Below, one piece after another: positions 41,368 to 49,866 of a DNA stretch of 64,000 nt. Source of the stretch: Comamonadaceae bacterium PBBC1 (lineage in GTDB: Bacteria > Pseudomonadota > Gammaproteobacteria > Burkholderiales > Burkholderiaceae_C). The notes under the pieces were generated by a model that was not told the origin of the DNA, did no database searches, and saw only the letters and a list, made by a program, of their open reading frames with translations. The DNA lies in the NCBI GenBank assembly GCA_002256145.1, contig NKIP01000016.1:1-64000 (forward strand). Direction: 5' to 3'. The position numbers and the translations under genes were made by a program. Position 1 is the stretch's first letter. Each line of letters starts with the position of its first letter.

Positions 41368-42777
41368 GTGAAAATTTCCGTGAAAAAAAACGCCCCTGTC
41401 CAAGCCACTGCTTCACAACCCCACGACGGCTTCAGCTACTCGCGTGACCATTTTGAAGAGCTGGTCGACATCGCCTTGCACCACGCCAAAAAGCTGGGTG
41501 CCACCAATGCGGGTGCCGAAGCGTCCGAAGGTTGTGGCCTGTCGGTCAGCGTGCGCAAGGGCGAGTTGGAAAACGTGGAGCGCAACCGCGACAAGTCGCT
41601 GGGCGTGACGGTGTACGTGGACCACCGCCGTGGCAATGCCAGCACGTCGGACTTTTCCAAGGCGGCGATTGAGCGCACGGTGCAAGCAGCGTACGACATC
41701 GCCCGCTTCACCGCCGAAGACCCCACCGCCGGGTTGCCCGACGAAGCCGACATCGAAACGAACCACCGCGATCTGGATTTGTTTCACCCTTGGAGCATCA
41801 ACAGCGAAGAAGCGGCCAAGCTGGCCTTGCAGTGCGAGGCTGCTGCGCTCAAAACCAGCCGCCGCATCACCAACAGCGACGGCGCGGCCGTGTCGGCCCA
41901 GCAAAGCCATTTTTTCAGCGCCCACACACACGGCTTTCGCGGCGGCTATGCCAGCTCGCGCCACAGCATTTCGGTGGCCCCCATCGCCAAGCTGCCAGGC
42001 CGCAACGCTGAGATGCAGCGTGACGCCTGGTACACCTCGATGCGCTCGGCCGACGAGATGGCCTCGCCCGAAGCGGTGGGGCGTTATGCCGCCGAACGTG
42101 CTTTGTCCCGTCTGGGGGCCCGCAAAATCGCCACGACCGAGTGCCCAGTGCTGTTTGAGTCGCCGGTGGCGGCAGGCCTGCTGGGCGGTTTTGTGCAGGC
42201 CGTGAGCGGCGGGGCGCTGTACCGCAAGAGCAGCTTCTTGCTCGACTCGCTGGGCAAAAAAGTCTTCCCCAAGCACATCGACATCGAAGAAGACCCTCAC
42301 TTGCTGCGCGGCAAGGGCAGCTCGCCGTTTGACGACGAAGGCGTGCGCTCCGTTCGCCGCAAGGTGGTCAAGGGTGGGCGCGTGGAGGGCTACTTCCTCT
42401 CCAGCTATTCGGCCCGCAAACTGGGCATGAAGACCACGGGCAACTCGGGTGGTTCGCACAACCTGACACTCACTTCGCGCCTGACGCAGTCCACCGACGA
42501 CCTGGACGCCATGCTGCAAAAGCTGGGCACGGGCCTGTTCGTGATCGAGCTGATGGGCCAAGGCGTGAACTACGTCACGGGTGACTATTCACGCGGGGCC
42601 AGCGGGTTTTGGGTGGAAAACGGCCAGATCGCTTACCCGGTGCACGAGATCACCATCGCGGGCAACCTCAAGGACATGCTCATGGGCATCGAGGCTGTGG
42701 GCGCGGACACCTACAACATGGGGGCCAAAACGACTGGCTCGATTTTGGTCAACCGCATGAAACTGGCGGGCAGTTAA
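41368..42777 (+). CDS. pmbA: metalloprotease-related protein PmbA (TldE)
   Basis: PmbA/TldE pairs with TldD to process peptides such as microcin B17 and antitoxins. The product has about 469 residues. Family signatures are ALHHAKKLGATNAGAEASEG, VRKGELENVERNRDKSLGVT, RITNSDGAAVSAQQSHFFSA and NYVTGDYSRGASGFWVENGQ. Like other TldE proteins it lacks the HExxxH zinc motif found in TldD. The start is uncertain: GTG 41368 or GTG 41380 both precede the conserved part, while the open frame runs back to 41248. tldD is not in the window. Confidence 0.88.
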   Translation: MKISVKKNAPVQATASQPHDGFSYSRDHFEELVDIALHHAKKLGATNAGAEASEGCGLSVSVRKGELENVERNRDKSLGVTVYVDHRRGNASTSDFSKAAIERTVQAAYDIARFTAEDPTAGLPDEADIETNHRDLDLFHPWSINSEEAAKLALQCEAAALKTSRRITNSDGAAVSAQQSHFFSAHTHGFRGGYASSRHSISVAPIAKLPGRNAEMQRDAWYTSMRSADEMASPEAVGRYAAERALSRLGARKIATTECPVLFESPVAAGLLGGFVQAVSGGALYRKSSFLLDSLGKKVFPKHIDIEEDPHLLRGKGSSPFDDEGVRSVRRKVVKGGRVEGYFLSSYSARKLGMKTTGNSGGSHNLTLTSRLTQSTDDLDAMLQKLGTGLFVIELMGQGVNYVTGDYSRGASGFWVENGQIAYPVHEITIAGNLKDMLMGIEAVGADTYNMGAKTTGSILVNRMKLAGS

Positions 42778-42790
42778 GGTCGGCTGCGCT

Positions 42791-43681
42791 GTGCAGGCTG
42801 AACTTTTGGCGGCGCTGGCCGCCTTGTCGTGGGCGGTGGGCAGTTTGTTTTCTGCCGCAGCTTCGAGCCGCATGGGCGCGTTTGCGTTCACCCGCTGGCG
42901 CTTGTTTTTTGCGCTCACCCTGCTGTGGGCGTTGGCGCTCTTCACAGGTCAGTGGCGCAGCTTGGACGGATCGAACATCGCCTTGCTGGCCCTGTCGGGC
43001 TTCATTGGCATCTTCATCGGCGACACGGCGCTGTTTGCCTGCATGAACCGGCTGGGGCCGCGCCGCAGCGGTGTGCTGTTTGCCACACACGCCATTTTTT
43101 CCACATTGCTGGCCTGGTTGTTTCTGGGTGAAACCCTCTGGGGCTGGACCTTGGTGGGCGGCAGTTTGCTGGTTTCGGGCGTGATGGTGGCCATTGTGTG
43201 GGGCCGCCGCGAAAGTGAAACCCACGCTTGGGAAAACACCCACGGCACTTTGATGACAGGGGTTTTGCTGGGGTTGCTGGCGGCGGTATGTCAGTCGGTG
43301 GCCACCTTGATGATCAAGCCCTTGATGGCTTCTGGGGTGGACGCGGTGGCAGCGTCTGCCGTGCGCACCAGCGCCAGTTTTTTGGCGCATTTGGGGCTGC
43401 TGTGGGCTGGGGCGCAGGTGGCGCGGGTGCAAAACCCATTGACTGCCAAAACCCTGTTCAACACCTGGGCCAGTGCGGCCGTGGCCATGGCGCTGGGCAT
43501 GACCTTGATCTTGCAGGCCCTGCACACCGGGCAAGCCAATTTGGTGGGTATTTTTTCGTCGCTCACCCCCATCTTGCTGCTGCCGCTGCTGTGGGGGGTG
43601 TACCGCCGCCGCCCGGCCTGGGGGGCTTGGGGTGGGGCGGTCTTGGCGGTGCTCGGGGCTGCCTTGATATTGCAGCGCTGA
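42791..43681 (+). CDS. DMT-family (EamA) transporter
   Basis: A 296-residue inner-membrane protein with ten predicted helices in two EamA repeats: ELLAALAALSWAVGSLFSAA at the start of the first and GVLLGLLAAVCQSVATLMIK at the start of the second. FATHAIFSTLLAWLFLGETL and IFSSLTPILLLPLLWGVYRR close each repeat. These proteins usually export metabolites or amino acids; the substrate cannot be read. GTG start at 42791, 13 bp after pmbA. Confidence 0.87.
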   Translation: MQAELLAALAALSWAVGSLFSAAASSRMGAFAFTRWRLFFALTLLWALALFTGQWRSLDGSNIALLALSGFIGIFIGDTALFACMNRLGPRRSGVLFATHAIFSTLLAWLFLGETLWGWTLVGGSLLVSGVMVAIVWGRRESETHAWENTHGTLMTGVLLGLLAAVCQSVATLMIKPLMASGVDAVAASAVRTSASFLAHLGLLWAGAQVARVQNPLTAKTLFNTWASAAVAMALGMTLILQALHTGQANLVGIFSSLTPILLLPLLWGVYRRRPAWGAWGGAVLAVLGAALILQR

Positions 43682-43732
43682 ACAGGACTCAGCCTGGGGC
43701 CGCGGTGCATTGGCTCGGCACCCGGCCTGCCT

Positions 43733-44857
43733 TCAGGCCCAGTGCTTTTGCCGGATGTCCTCAAAATACCCGGCCAAGGATTGCACCAGGCGGGCCTGTT
43801 CGGTTTGCAGTTTTTGCGCGGGCATCTGGTCGTGTTGCCCGGTGAAGGGGCAAACCACCTCGGTCTTCAAACCGCTCATCTGTTCCAGCACCGACATGCC
43901 CCAAAACGGCACCGATACCGGGCAATAACCACCTTCGTGCGTCATGACCACGCGGCCTTGGGCGTGCTTGCGGGCCATGTCCAGCACCGCATCGGTCATC
44001 CAGCGAAAGGCCACGCCGTCGAGCATCATGCGGCCCAGGGGGTCAAAACGCCCGGCGTCGTAGCCGCAGGCCACGATGATCAGCTGGGGCTTGTAAGCGT
44101 CCAGGGCGGGCAGGATGACTTTCTCAAACGACTCGCGGTAAGCCCCAAAGCCGCAGCCGGGTGGCAGCGGCACGTTGAGGTTGTAACCTGCGCCCGCGCC
44201 TTGGCCCAGTTCGTCGGCCTCGCCCTTGACAAACAGATAGCCCGCTTGCTGGTGCACCGAAATCGTCAGCACATCGCTGCGTTGCTCAAAACACTTTTGG
44301 GTCCCGTTGCCAAAATGCACGTCCCAGTCCACGATGGCCACGCGCTCCAGCCCATGTACTTCAATGGCGTGGGCAGCGGCCAGTGCGGCATTGGCGAACA
44401 CGCAAAAGCCCATGCCTTGCTCAGGTTCGGCATGGTGGCCAGGTGGGCGGGTCAGGGCATAGGCCGTTTGGGCTTGGCCTTGCATGACCGCGTCCACGGC
44501 GGTCAGGGCGCAACCGGCCGAGCGGCGGGCAGCGGCCCAGCCATTGGACGAGATGGGCGCACCGATGCCGGTGTCGCCCCCACCGGCCAGGGCGATTTGC
44601 TCGACCTTGGCCACATAGCTGGCGCTGTGCAGGCGGGTGAGTTCGTGCACCTGAGCGTCGCGTGCCGGGATCACCTGCAGGCTGTGCATCAGGCCCGATT
44701 GCTGGATCAGGTTGTGCAGACGCCGCTTGGGGTCGGCGTTTTCGATGTGGCGGTTGTAGGGCTCGACAAAGCCACCGGGCTTGAGCATCAGGGCGTAGTT
44801 GCCCGGGTCATGCCAAAAGCAGATTTCATCGGTGATGTAAGCGGTGGGTGAGGACAT
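43733..44857 (-). CDS. class II histone-deacetylase-like amidohydrolase
   Basis: The 374-residue zinc hydrolase has the arginase/deacetylase fold. Catalytic and metal residues are visible: the double histidine in TRPPGHHAEPEQG near 140, the zinc Asp and His in VDWDVHFGNGT near 178, the third Asp in CGYDAGRFDPLG near 268 and the catalytic Tyr in HEGGYCP near 306. Bacterial members deacetylate acetylpolyamines or other N-acyl amines. It lies 6 bp after tctA, in one minus-strand unit with tctCBA and a class III aminotransferase, which suggests an imported acylated amine as substrate. Confidence 0.88.
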   Translation of the reverse strand: MSSPTAYITDEICFWHDPGNYALMLKPGGFVEPYNRHIENADPKRRLHNLIQQSGLMHSLQVIPARDAQVHELTRLHSASYVAKVEQIALAGGGDTGIGAPISSNGWAAARRSAGCALTAVDAVMQGQAQTAYALTRPPGHHAEPEQGMGFCVFANAALAAAHAIEVHGLERVAIVDWDVHFGNGTQKCFEQRSDVLTISVHQQAGYLFVKGEADELGQGAGAGYNLNVPLPPGCGFGAYRESFEKVILPALDAYKPQLIIVACGYDAGRFDPLGRMMLDGVAFRWMTDAVLDMARKHAQGRVVMTHEGGYCPVSVPFWGMSVLEQMSGLKTEVVCPFTGQHDQMPAQKLQTEQARLVQSLAGYFEDIRQKHWA

Positions 44858-44863
44858 GATGGG

Positions 44864-46357
44864 TCAGGCTTTGCGGGAAGAGACAAGTCGGGACAGCCAA
44901 GGCCAGATCAGCATCAGAACCATGACGGCCAAAATCGTGGCCGAGATGGGACGGGTGACAAAGGGCATCAAGGAGCCGTCGCTGCGGCCCAGCGCCTGCC
45001 GCAAGGCCGACTCCAGCGTGTCGCCCATGACCATGCCCAAAATAAGTGGAATGGTCGGAATATTGGCCCGTGCACAGACCAGCCCGAAGACGCCGAACAC
45101 CGTGGCAATGAGCACGTAATACATCGAATTGGCCGCCGAGTAGGCGCCCACAAAACACAGCGCCAAAATCGCCAGGCCCAGGATGCGCGGGTTCACATAG
45201 GCCAGGCGGGCCAAAGGTTTGACGCACACCACCAGCATGGCCAGGATGACCACGTTGATGACCAGCAGGGCCGACAGCACGCCGTTGATGATTTCGGGGC
45301 GGTCCATGAACAGCGAGGGGCCGGGCACGATGCCGTGCACCACAAACACGCCCATGATGATGGCGGTGATGGCGTCACCCGGTATGCCCAGGGTCAGCAC
45401 CGTGATCATGGCACCGCCCGAGTTGGAGTTGTTGGCGCTCTCAGCCGCCACAATGCCTTCGGGGTTGCCCTCGCCAAAAGGCGTGGGGTCTTTGGCACCG
45501 CGTTGCGCCCAAAAGTAAGCCAGCGAGGTGGACAGGGCCGCACCCACAGCGGGCAAGACACCGATGGCCGATCCCAGAAACAAGCCTTTGCCCAAAGTTT
45601 TGGGGTATTTGAAGGGCTCCAAAAATGCCCGCCAGGACACGCCGGCACGGCCAATCAGCGAAGAGTCAAACGTGGGCACGGGCGAGCTGACCATGACCAA
45701 AGCCTGCGCCATGCCGAACATGCCCACCGCCACGGGCACCAGCGGAATGCCGCTGAGCAGGCCTTGCAGGCCCAGGGTGTAGCGCTGTTCATTCGAGTTG
45801 GGGTCGATGCCCACGGTGGCCAGAAAAAAGCCCAGGCACATCATCATCATGGCCGAGGCAAATTGGCGTTGGTAGGCCTTGCCCACACACAGGCTGGCCA
45901 GCAAGATGGCCATCACGCTTTCCGGGGCGCCAAATTTGGCCGCAAAACCGGCCAGTGGGCGTGCGGCCAGGCCCAGCAGCAAGGCGCTCACGATGCCGCC
46001 AATGAAGGCCGACATGAAGGCCAATGACAAAGCCCTTTGTGCCTGACCCTTCTGGGCCATGGGGTAGCCGTCGAACATGGTCATGATGGACGAGGCCTCG
46101 CCCGGCGTGCGAATCAGGATCGACGTGACCGCGCCGCCGTAAAAGGCCCCGCAGTACACCCCCAGCAGCAAACAAATGCCCGCCAGCGGGGCCATGCCGT
46201 AAGTGAAGGGCAGCAGCACGGCAATCGTCACCCCCGGACCCACACCGGGCAGCACGCCCACCACAATGCCCAGGGCCGAGCCCACCAACAGGGACAGCAC
46301 GATTGGCCAGGTGCCCAGCGCCGCAAAACCCTGCGACAAGCTTTCAAAAAATTCCAT
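44864..46357 (-). CDS. tctA: tripartite tricarboxylate transporter large permease TctA
   Basis: The 497-residue protein has about 12 membrane helices. It shows the TctA signatures GVLPGVGPGVTIAVLLPFTY, YCGAFYGGAVTSILIRTPGE and TVLTLGIPGDAITAIIMGVF. ATG 46357 follows the tctB stop by two bases; the longer frame to 46450 overlaps tctB and is not used. It forms the uptake channel with TctB. Confidence 0.93.
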   Translation of the reverse strand: MEFFESLSQGFAALGTWPIVLSLLVGSALGIVVGVLPGVGPGVTIAVLLPFTYGMAPLAGICLLLGVYCGAFYGGAVTSILIRTPGEASSIMTMFDGYPMAQKGQAQRALSLAFMSAFIGGIVSALLLGLAARPLAGFAAKFGAPESVMAILLASLCVGKAYQRQFASAMMMMCLGFFLATVGIDPNSNEQRYTLGLQGLLSGIPLVPVAVGMFGMAQALVMVSSPVPTFDSSLIGRAGVSWRAFLEPFKYPKTLGKGLFLGSAIGVLPAVGAALSTSLAYFWAQRGAKDPTPFGEGNPEGIVAAESANNSNSGGAMITVLTLGIPGDAITAIIMGVFVVHGIVPGPSLFMDRPEIINGVLSALLVINVVILAMLVVCVKPLARLAYVNPRILGLAILALCFVGAYSAANSMYYVLIATVFGVFGLVCARANIPTIPLILGMVMGDTLESALRQALGRSDGSLMPFVTRPISATILAVMVLMLIWPWLSRLVSSRKA

Positions 46358-46359
46358 GC

Positions 46360-46848
46360 TCAGATCAACCAGCCGTATCCAAAGTGGACTTTGAGAAGTT
46401 TCACAAACACCCACCACATGGCCAAGGCCAGCGGCAGGCTCAGTGCCCAAGTGGTGCGCCAGGCAAAGCCCAACACTCGGCTGCTGACCACCAAAAAGAG
46501 CAAAGTGCTGCTCAGATAACCCATCCAGGGCACGGCCAGCATGTAGAGGCCAAACAAGGCCAACATGCCCCAGGCCAGACCCATGCGGGCCTGGCTGGAA
46601 TCGAGCTCTTCAGAGTCTTTGAGTTCTATGGCGTGGCGGCGATGGAACACTTCCACCAGGCCAGCCAAGGCCATCAGCCCCAGAGCCAGCAGCGGAAAAA
46701 AAGCCGCCGATTCGTACCAAACGGCTGTTTCAGGATAGGGCACGATGAGCTCACGACTGGCCATCACCAAGTTGCCCGCCATCAGGGCCAAGACCAGCAG
46801 CAGCACCCGGTCCCAGGACCATCCGCGAGGGCTTGATTCGGTCTTCAT
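46360..46848 (-). CDS. tctB: tripartite tricarboxylate transporter small permease TctB
   Basis: A 162-residue protein with four membrane helices: VLLLVLALMAGNLVMASREL, SAAFFPLLALGLMALAGLVE, GLAWGMLALFGLYMLAVPWM and TWALSLPLALAMWWVFVKLL. A hydrophilic loop follows the second. Length and topology suit TctB. It starts at ATG 46848, right after tctC. Confidence 0.87.
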   Translation of the reverse strand: MKTESSPRGWSWDRVLLLVLALMAGNLVMASRELIVPYPETAVWYESAAFFPLLALGLMALAGLVEVFHRRHAIELKDSEELDSSQARMGLAWGMLALFGLYMLAVPWMGYLSSTLLFLVVSSRVLGFAWRTTWALSLPLALAMWWVFVKLLKVHFGYGWLI

Positions 46849-46850
46849 CG

Positions 46851-47807
46851 TCACTTTTTGGTCATGCCCAGTTCGGCCATCAGATCGCCAATCCATTTGG
46901 CGTCTTCCGTCACGCGCTTGCTCATCTGGTCAGCCGTCATGGGGAAGGCGGGAATACCGGCTTTCTTGAACTGGTCCTGCACGGCCTTGTCGTTGAGCGA
47001 ATCCATCATCACGCTGGAAAGCTTGTTGATGATGTCCTTGGGCACGCCTGCCGGCGCGGCCATGCCGCCCCAGGTGTACAAGTCGCCGTAGCCTTCTTCG
47101 GTCGGCGTGGCGGCATTGGGGAACACAGGGTTGCGGTGCGGGCCCCAGGCCGACAGGATCTTGATTTGCCCGGCCTTGGCGTATGAGATGGCGCCTTCGG
47201 CCCCTGCCGTGGTCACGTCGGCATCACCCGCCACGAGTTCTTTGGCGCTGGGGTTGGGAAAGGCCACGACCTTGTAGGCCCAGCCGTCTTTTTTGGCAAT
47301 CTTGGCGGCAATCAGCGCAGGCACGGCGGCGGGCGCATAGCTGCCAATCACCACGGGCTTGCCGCTTTTCTTGGCCCAGGCGGCAAATTCCTTGAGGTTG
47401 TTGGCCGGGATGTCGCCACGCGCAGCCAGCACGAAGTCGTTGATCAACATGCCGCCCACCGACTGGTAGTCAGTCATTTTGTAGGGCGTGTTGCCCGCCA
47501 CGATCTGCGAGATGCCAGGGCCAGGCGTCCAGGTGCCGATGGTGTAGCCATCGGGTTTGGCGCGGGTCATCTCGGCAAAGCCCACCACGCCGCCGCCGCC
47601 GGGCTTGTTGATCACTTGCACCGGCACGCCCAGGCGCTTGCTCATGCCTTCGGCCAGCAAGCGGGTCACCACGTCCATGTCGTTGCCCGGTGGGTAGGGG
47701 TAGATGATTTCGATGGGCTTGCTGGGCCATTTGTCTTGCGCCATGGCCGGCAGGGCAGCGGCAACGGCCAGTGCGGCGAGGGTGAACAGTCGGATGCGGT
47801 GTGTCAT
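46851..47807 (-). CDS. tctC: tripartite tricarboxylate transporter receptor TctC (Bug family)
   Basis: The start at 47807 has TGGAGA upstream and gives a signal peptide HRIRLFTLAALAVAAALPAM cleaved before AQDKWPSK. The mature 300-residue receptor has Bug landmarks WPSKPIEIIYPYPPGNDMDV, GVPVQVINKPGGGGVVGFAE and TWGGMAAPAGVPKDIINKLS. As the receptor of the adjacent TctAB it decides which carboxylate or amine-acid is taken up; the ligand is unknown. Confidence 0.92.
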   Translation of the reverse strand: MTHRIRLFTLAALAVAAALPAMAQDKWPSKPIEIIYPYPPGNDMDVVTRLLAEGMSKRLGVPVQVINKPGGGGVVGFAEMTRAKPDGYTIGTWTPGPGISQIVAGNTPYKMTDYQSVGGMLINDFVLAARGDIPANNLKEFAAWAKKSGKPVVIGSYAPAAVPALIAAKIAKKDGWAYKVVAFPNPSAKELVAGDADVTTAGAEGAISYAKAGQIKILSAWGPHRNPVFPNAATPTEEGYGDLYTWGGMAAPAGVPKDIINKLSSVMMDSLNDKAVQDQFKKAGIPAFPMTADQMSKRVTEDAKWIGDLMAELGMTKK

Positions 47808-47838
47808 GTTTGTCTCCAGAAAAGTGAGGGATGGGGGA

Positions 47839-49212
47839 TTAAACTTTTTCGGCCGCTGTGAACGCAAGGTGTAAAACCCTGAGGGCTTCGTCCACGTTCT
47901 CACGGGTAAAGACCAAGGGCGGTGACAGAATCAGCCGGTTGCCTTGCACGCGGATGATGGCCCCTGCGTCTCGGGCGGTACCCACCAGTGTTTGGATGTA
48001 GGCCGAAGGCGGCACCATCATGGCTTTGCTGGCCTTGTCGGTCACCAGTTCAATGGCGGCCATCATGCCTTTGCCGCGCACTTCGCCCACATGGGCGTAG
48101 TGCATCAGCTCTTGCAGCTTGTCTTGCATGTAGGCCCCCACGCGGCTGGCGTTGCCGGGCAGGTCTTCGCTGGCCACGATGTCCAGGTTGGCATTGGCCG
48201 CAGCGCAGGCCAGTGCATGGCCCGAGTAGGTGTAGCCATGCATCAGGGCGGCTGGCACGCCGGGCTGGTTCCAGGCGCTGGCCACGCGTTCGTTGATGAG
48301 CGTGGCACCCAGGGGCACATAGCCCGAATTGATGCCCTTGGCCATGGCCATGATGTCGGGGGCCACGCCCCAGGCACGGGCACCGCACATGGCGCCGATG
48401 CGGCCAAAGCCAGTCACGATTTCGTCACTGATGAGCAAAATGCCGTGCTGGTCCAGCAGTTGGCGCAGGCCCGGCCAGTAGCTGTCGTGCGGCACGATCA
48501 CGCCGCCTGCGCCTTGCACCGGCTCGGCCACCAAGGCGGCGATGTGGTGCGCCCCGACTTGCTCGATCAGCTGGGCCAACTGGTCCAGGCAGAGCTGGGC
48601 CAGCTGGGCCGGGTCGGTTTCGTTCCAGGGGTTGCGGTAGGTGTAAGGCGTTTCGGCCAGGTGGCAGCCGGGCAGCAGAGGCTCGTAGGCGCTGCGGAAC
48701 ATCGGGTTGCCGTTGATGGACGCGCCACCAAAATGCACCCCGTGGTAGCCCCATTTGAGCGAGATGAACTGGTGGCGCTCGGGTTGGCCATTGAGCTTCC
48801 AGTATTGGCGCGCCAGCTTGAGCGCGGTCTCCACCGCGTCCGAGCCGCCCGAAGAAAAGAACACCTTGTTCATCATCTCAGGCGCAAACATGCGCATCAG
48901 GCGAGCCGACAGCTCGATGGCGGGCGGGTTGGAGGTGTTTTGAAAGGTGGAGTAGTAAGCCAGCTTGTCCAGCTGCGCCTTGATGGCGTTGATGACCTCG
49001 GGTCGGTTGTGCCCGATGTTGACGTTCCACAAGGAGGCGACCGTGTCCAAGTAGCGCTTGCCGTCGATGTCGTAAACGTGAACGCCTTCGCCCCGGTCAA
49101 TGATCAAGGGCGGCGCAGCTTGCACTGCCTTGGGGTCGATCATGGGGTGGTACATGTGCTGCGCATTGGCGCTGCGGATGTCGATGGGGGAATCAAGGGA
49201 CATGTTGTTCAT
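47839..49212 (-). CDS. class III (omega-amino acid) PLP aminotransferase
   Basis: A fold-type I transaminase of about 457 residues. PLP-site features are FFSSGGSDAVETALKLARQY near residue 100, LISDEIVTGFGRIGAM near 255 and the Schiff-base lysine in IMAMAKGINSGYVPLGA near 288. Such enzymes move amino groups from omega-amino acids, diamines or polyamine products to pyruvate. ATG 49212 was chosen; ATG 49203 is nearly as good. It leads the tctCBA/deacetylase unit and is divergent from a MarR gene, so it probably handles the imported compound. Confidence 0.9.
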   Translation of the reverse strand: MNNMSLDSPIDIRSANAQHMYHPMIDPKAVQAAPPLIIDRGEGVHVYDIDGKRYLDTVASLWNVNIGHNRPEVINAIKAQLDKLAYYSTFQNTSNPPAIELSARLMRMFAPEMMNKVFFSSGGSDAVETALKLARQYWKLNGQPERHQFISLKWGYHGVHFGGASINGNPMFRSAYEPLLPGCHLAETPYTYRNPWNETDPAQLAQLCLDQLAQLIEQVGAHHIAALVAEPVQGAGGVIVPHDSYWPGLRQLLDQHGILLISDEIVTGFGRIGAMCGARAWGVAPDIMAMAKGINSGYVPLGATLINERVASAWNQPGVPAALMHGYTYSGHALACAAANANLDIVASEDLPGNASRVGAYMQDKLQELMHYAHVGEVRGKGMMAAIELVTDKASKAMMVPPSAYIQTLVGTARDAGAIIRVQGNRLILSPPLVFTRENVDEALRVLHLAFTAAEKV

Positions 49213-49240
49213 GCTTTCAAGCATAGACAGCAAGCGTGTG

Positions 49241-49255
49241 ATGGAAAAAATCCAT
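49241..49255. promoter_or_regulatory. inverted repeat between the aminotransferase and MarR genes
   Basis: ATGGA-AAAAA-TCCAT is a perfect 5-bp repeat in the 81-bp divergent gap. By position it is a candidate operator for the MarR protein. Confidence 0.35.
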
Positions 49256-49293
49256 TATCCTCAGGTCTTTCCCTTAGATTGGCCGCATTGAAT

Positions 49294-49866
49294 ATGGGCT
49301 TTCCCAAAGCATCATTGGCCGCACAAAGCCAATTGCCAGAATTTGACAAGCCGCAATCGATTTTCGATTTGCTCAATTTTCGCTTGTCCGAGCTTTTGGG
49401 CATCAGCGGTTCGCTGGTCACGCGCATCTGTGAAAACGAATACGGCATCACCCGCGAAGAGTGGCAGTTTGTGGCCATGTTGGCCGAGCTGAAGGCCATG
49501 TCGCCTTCGGACTTGGCCGCGCGTACCACGGTGGACCGGTCACAAGCTTCCAAGACTTTGCGCGGCCTGATGGCCAAAGGCCTGGTGGAGCGCCAAAGCG
49601 TGCCCGGCGATGGCCGCCGTGCCTTGGTGTTGTTGTCCCAAGCCGGCTCGAATTTGTTTGCGCAGTTGTTTCCGCGTGTTGTGCAGGTACACCATGAACT
49701 GTTGCAGGATTTGGAGCCTGCCCAGCGGCAGGCCTTGGCGCACAGCATGAGTGTCATGCAAGCCAGGGCCTTGGCTGTGGCACAAGAGCACAAGCCCGAT
49801 GGGGCTGCAGGGCGCAGGCAAGGCGGCAGTCGTGCCATTTGGAAAACCTCCTCCTTGGTGGTTTAA
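49294..49866 (+). CDS. MarR-family transcriptional regulator
   Basis: A 190-residue winged-helix regulator with the helix-turn-helix MSPSDLAARTTVDRSQASKT near 70-90 and the wing SVPGDGRRALVLLSQAG. ATG 49294 is the first ATG near the homologous part; the same frame stays open far upstream, antisense to the aminotransferase gene. A basic tail of about 20 residues ends it. It is divergent from the aminotransferase/tct unit and probably its regulator. Its stop overlaps the stop of the convergent GMC gene. Confidence 0.85.
   Translation: MGFPKASLAAQSQLPEFDKPQSIFDLLNFRLSELLGISGSLVTRICENEYGITREEWQFVAMLAELKAMSPSDLAARTTVDRSQASKTLRGLMAKGLVERQSVPGDGRRALVLLSQAGSNLFAQLFPRVVQVHHELLQDLEPAQRQALAHSMSVMQARALAVAQEHKPDGAAGRRQGGSRAIWKTSSLVV

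Noticed and set aside
47944-49293. Upstream extension of the MarR frame, giving a 640-residue fusion
   Set aside because: The extension is antisense to the aminotransferase gene. The real MarR protein starts near ATG 49294, where family similarity begins.
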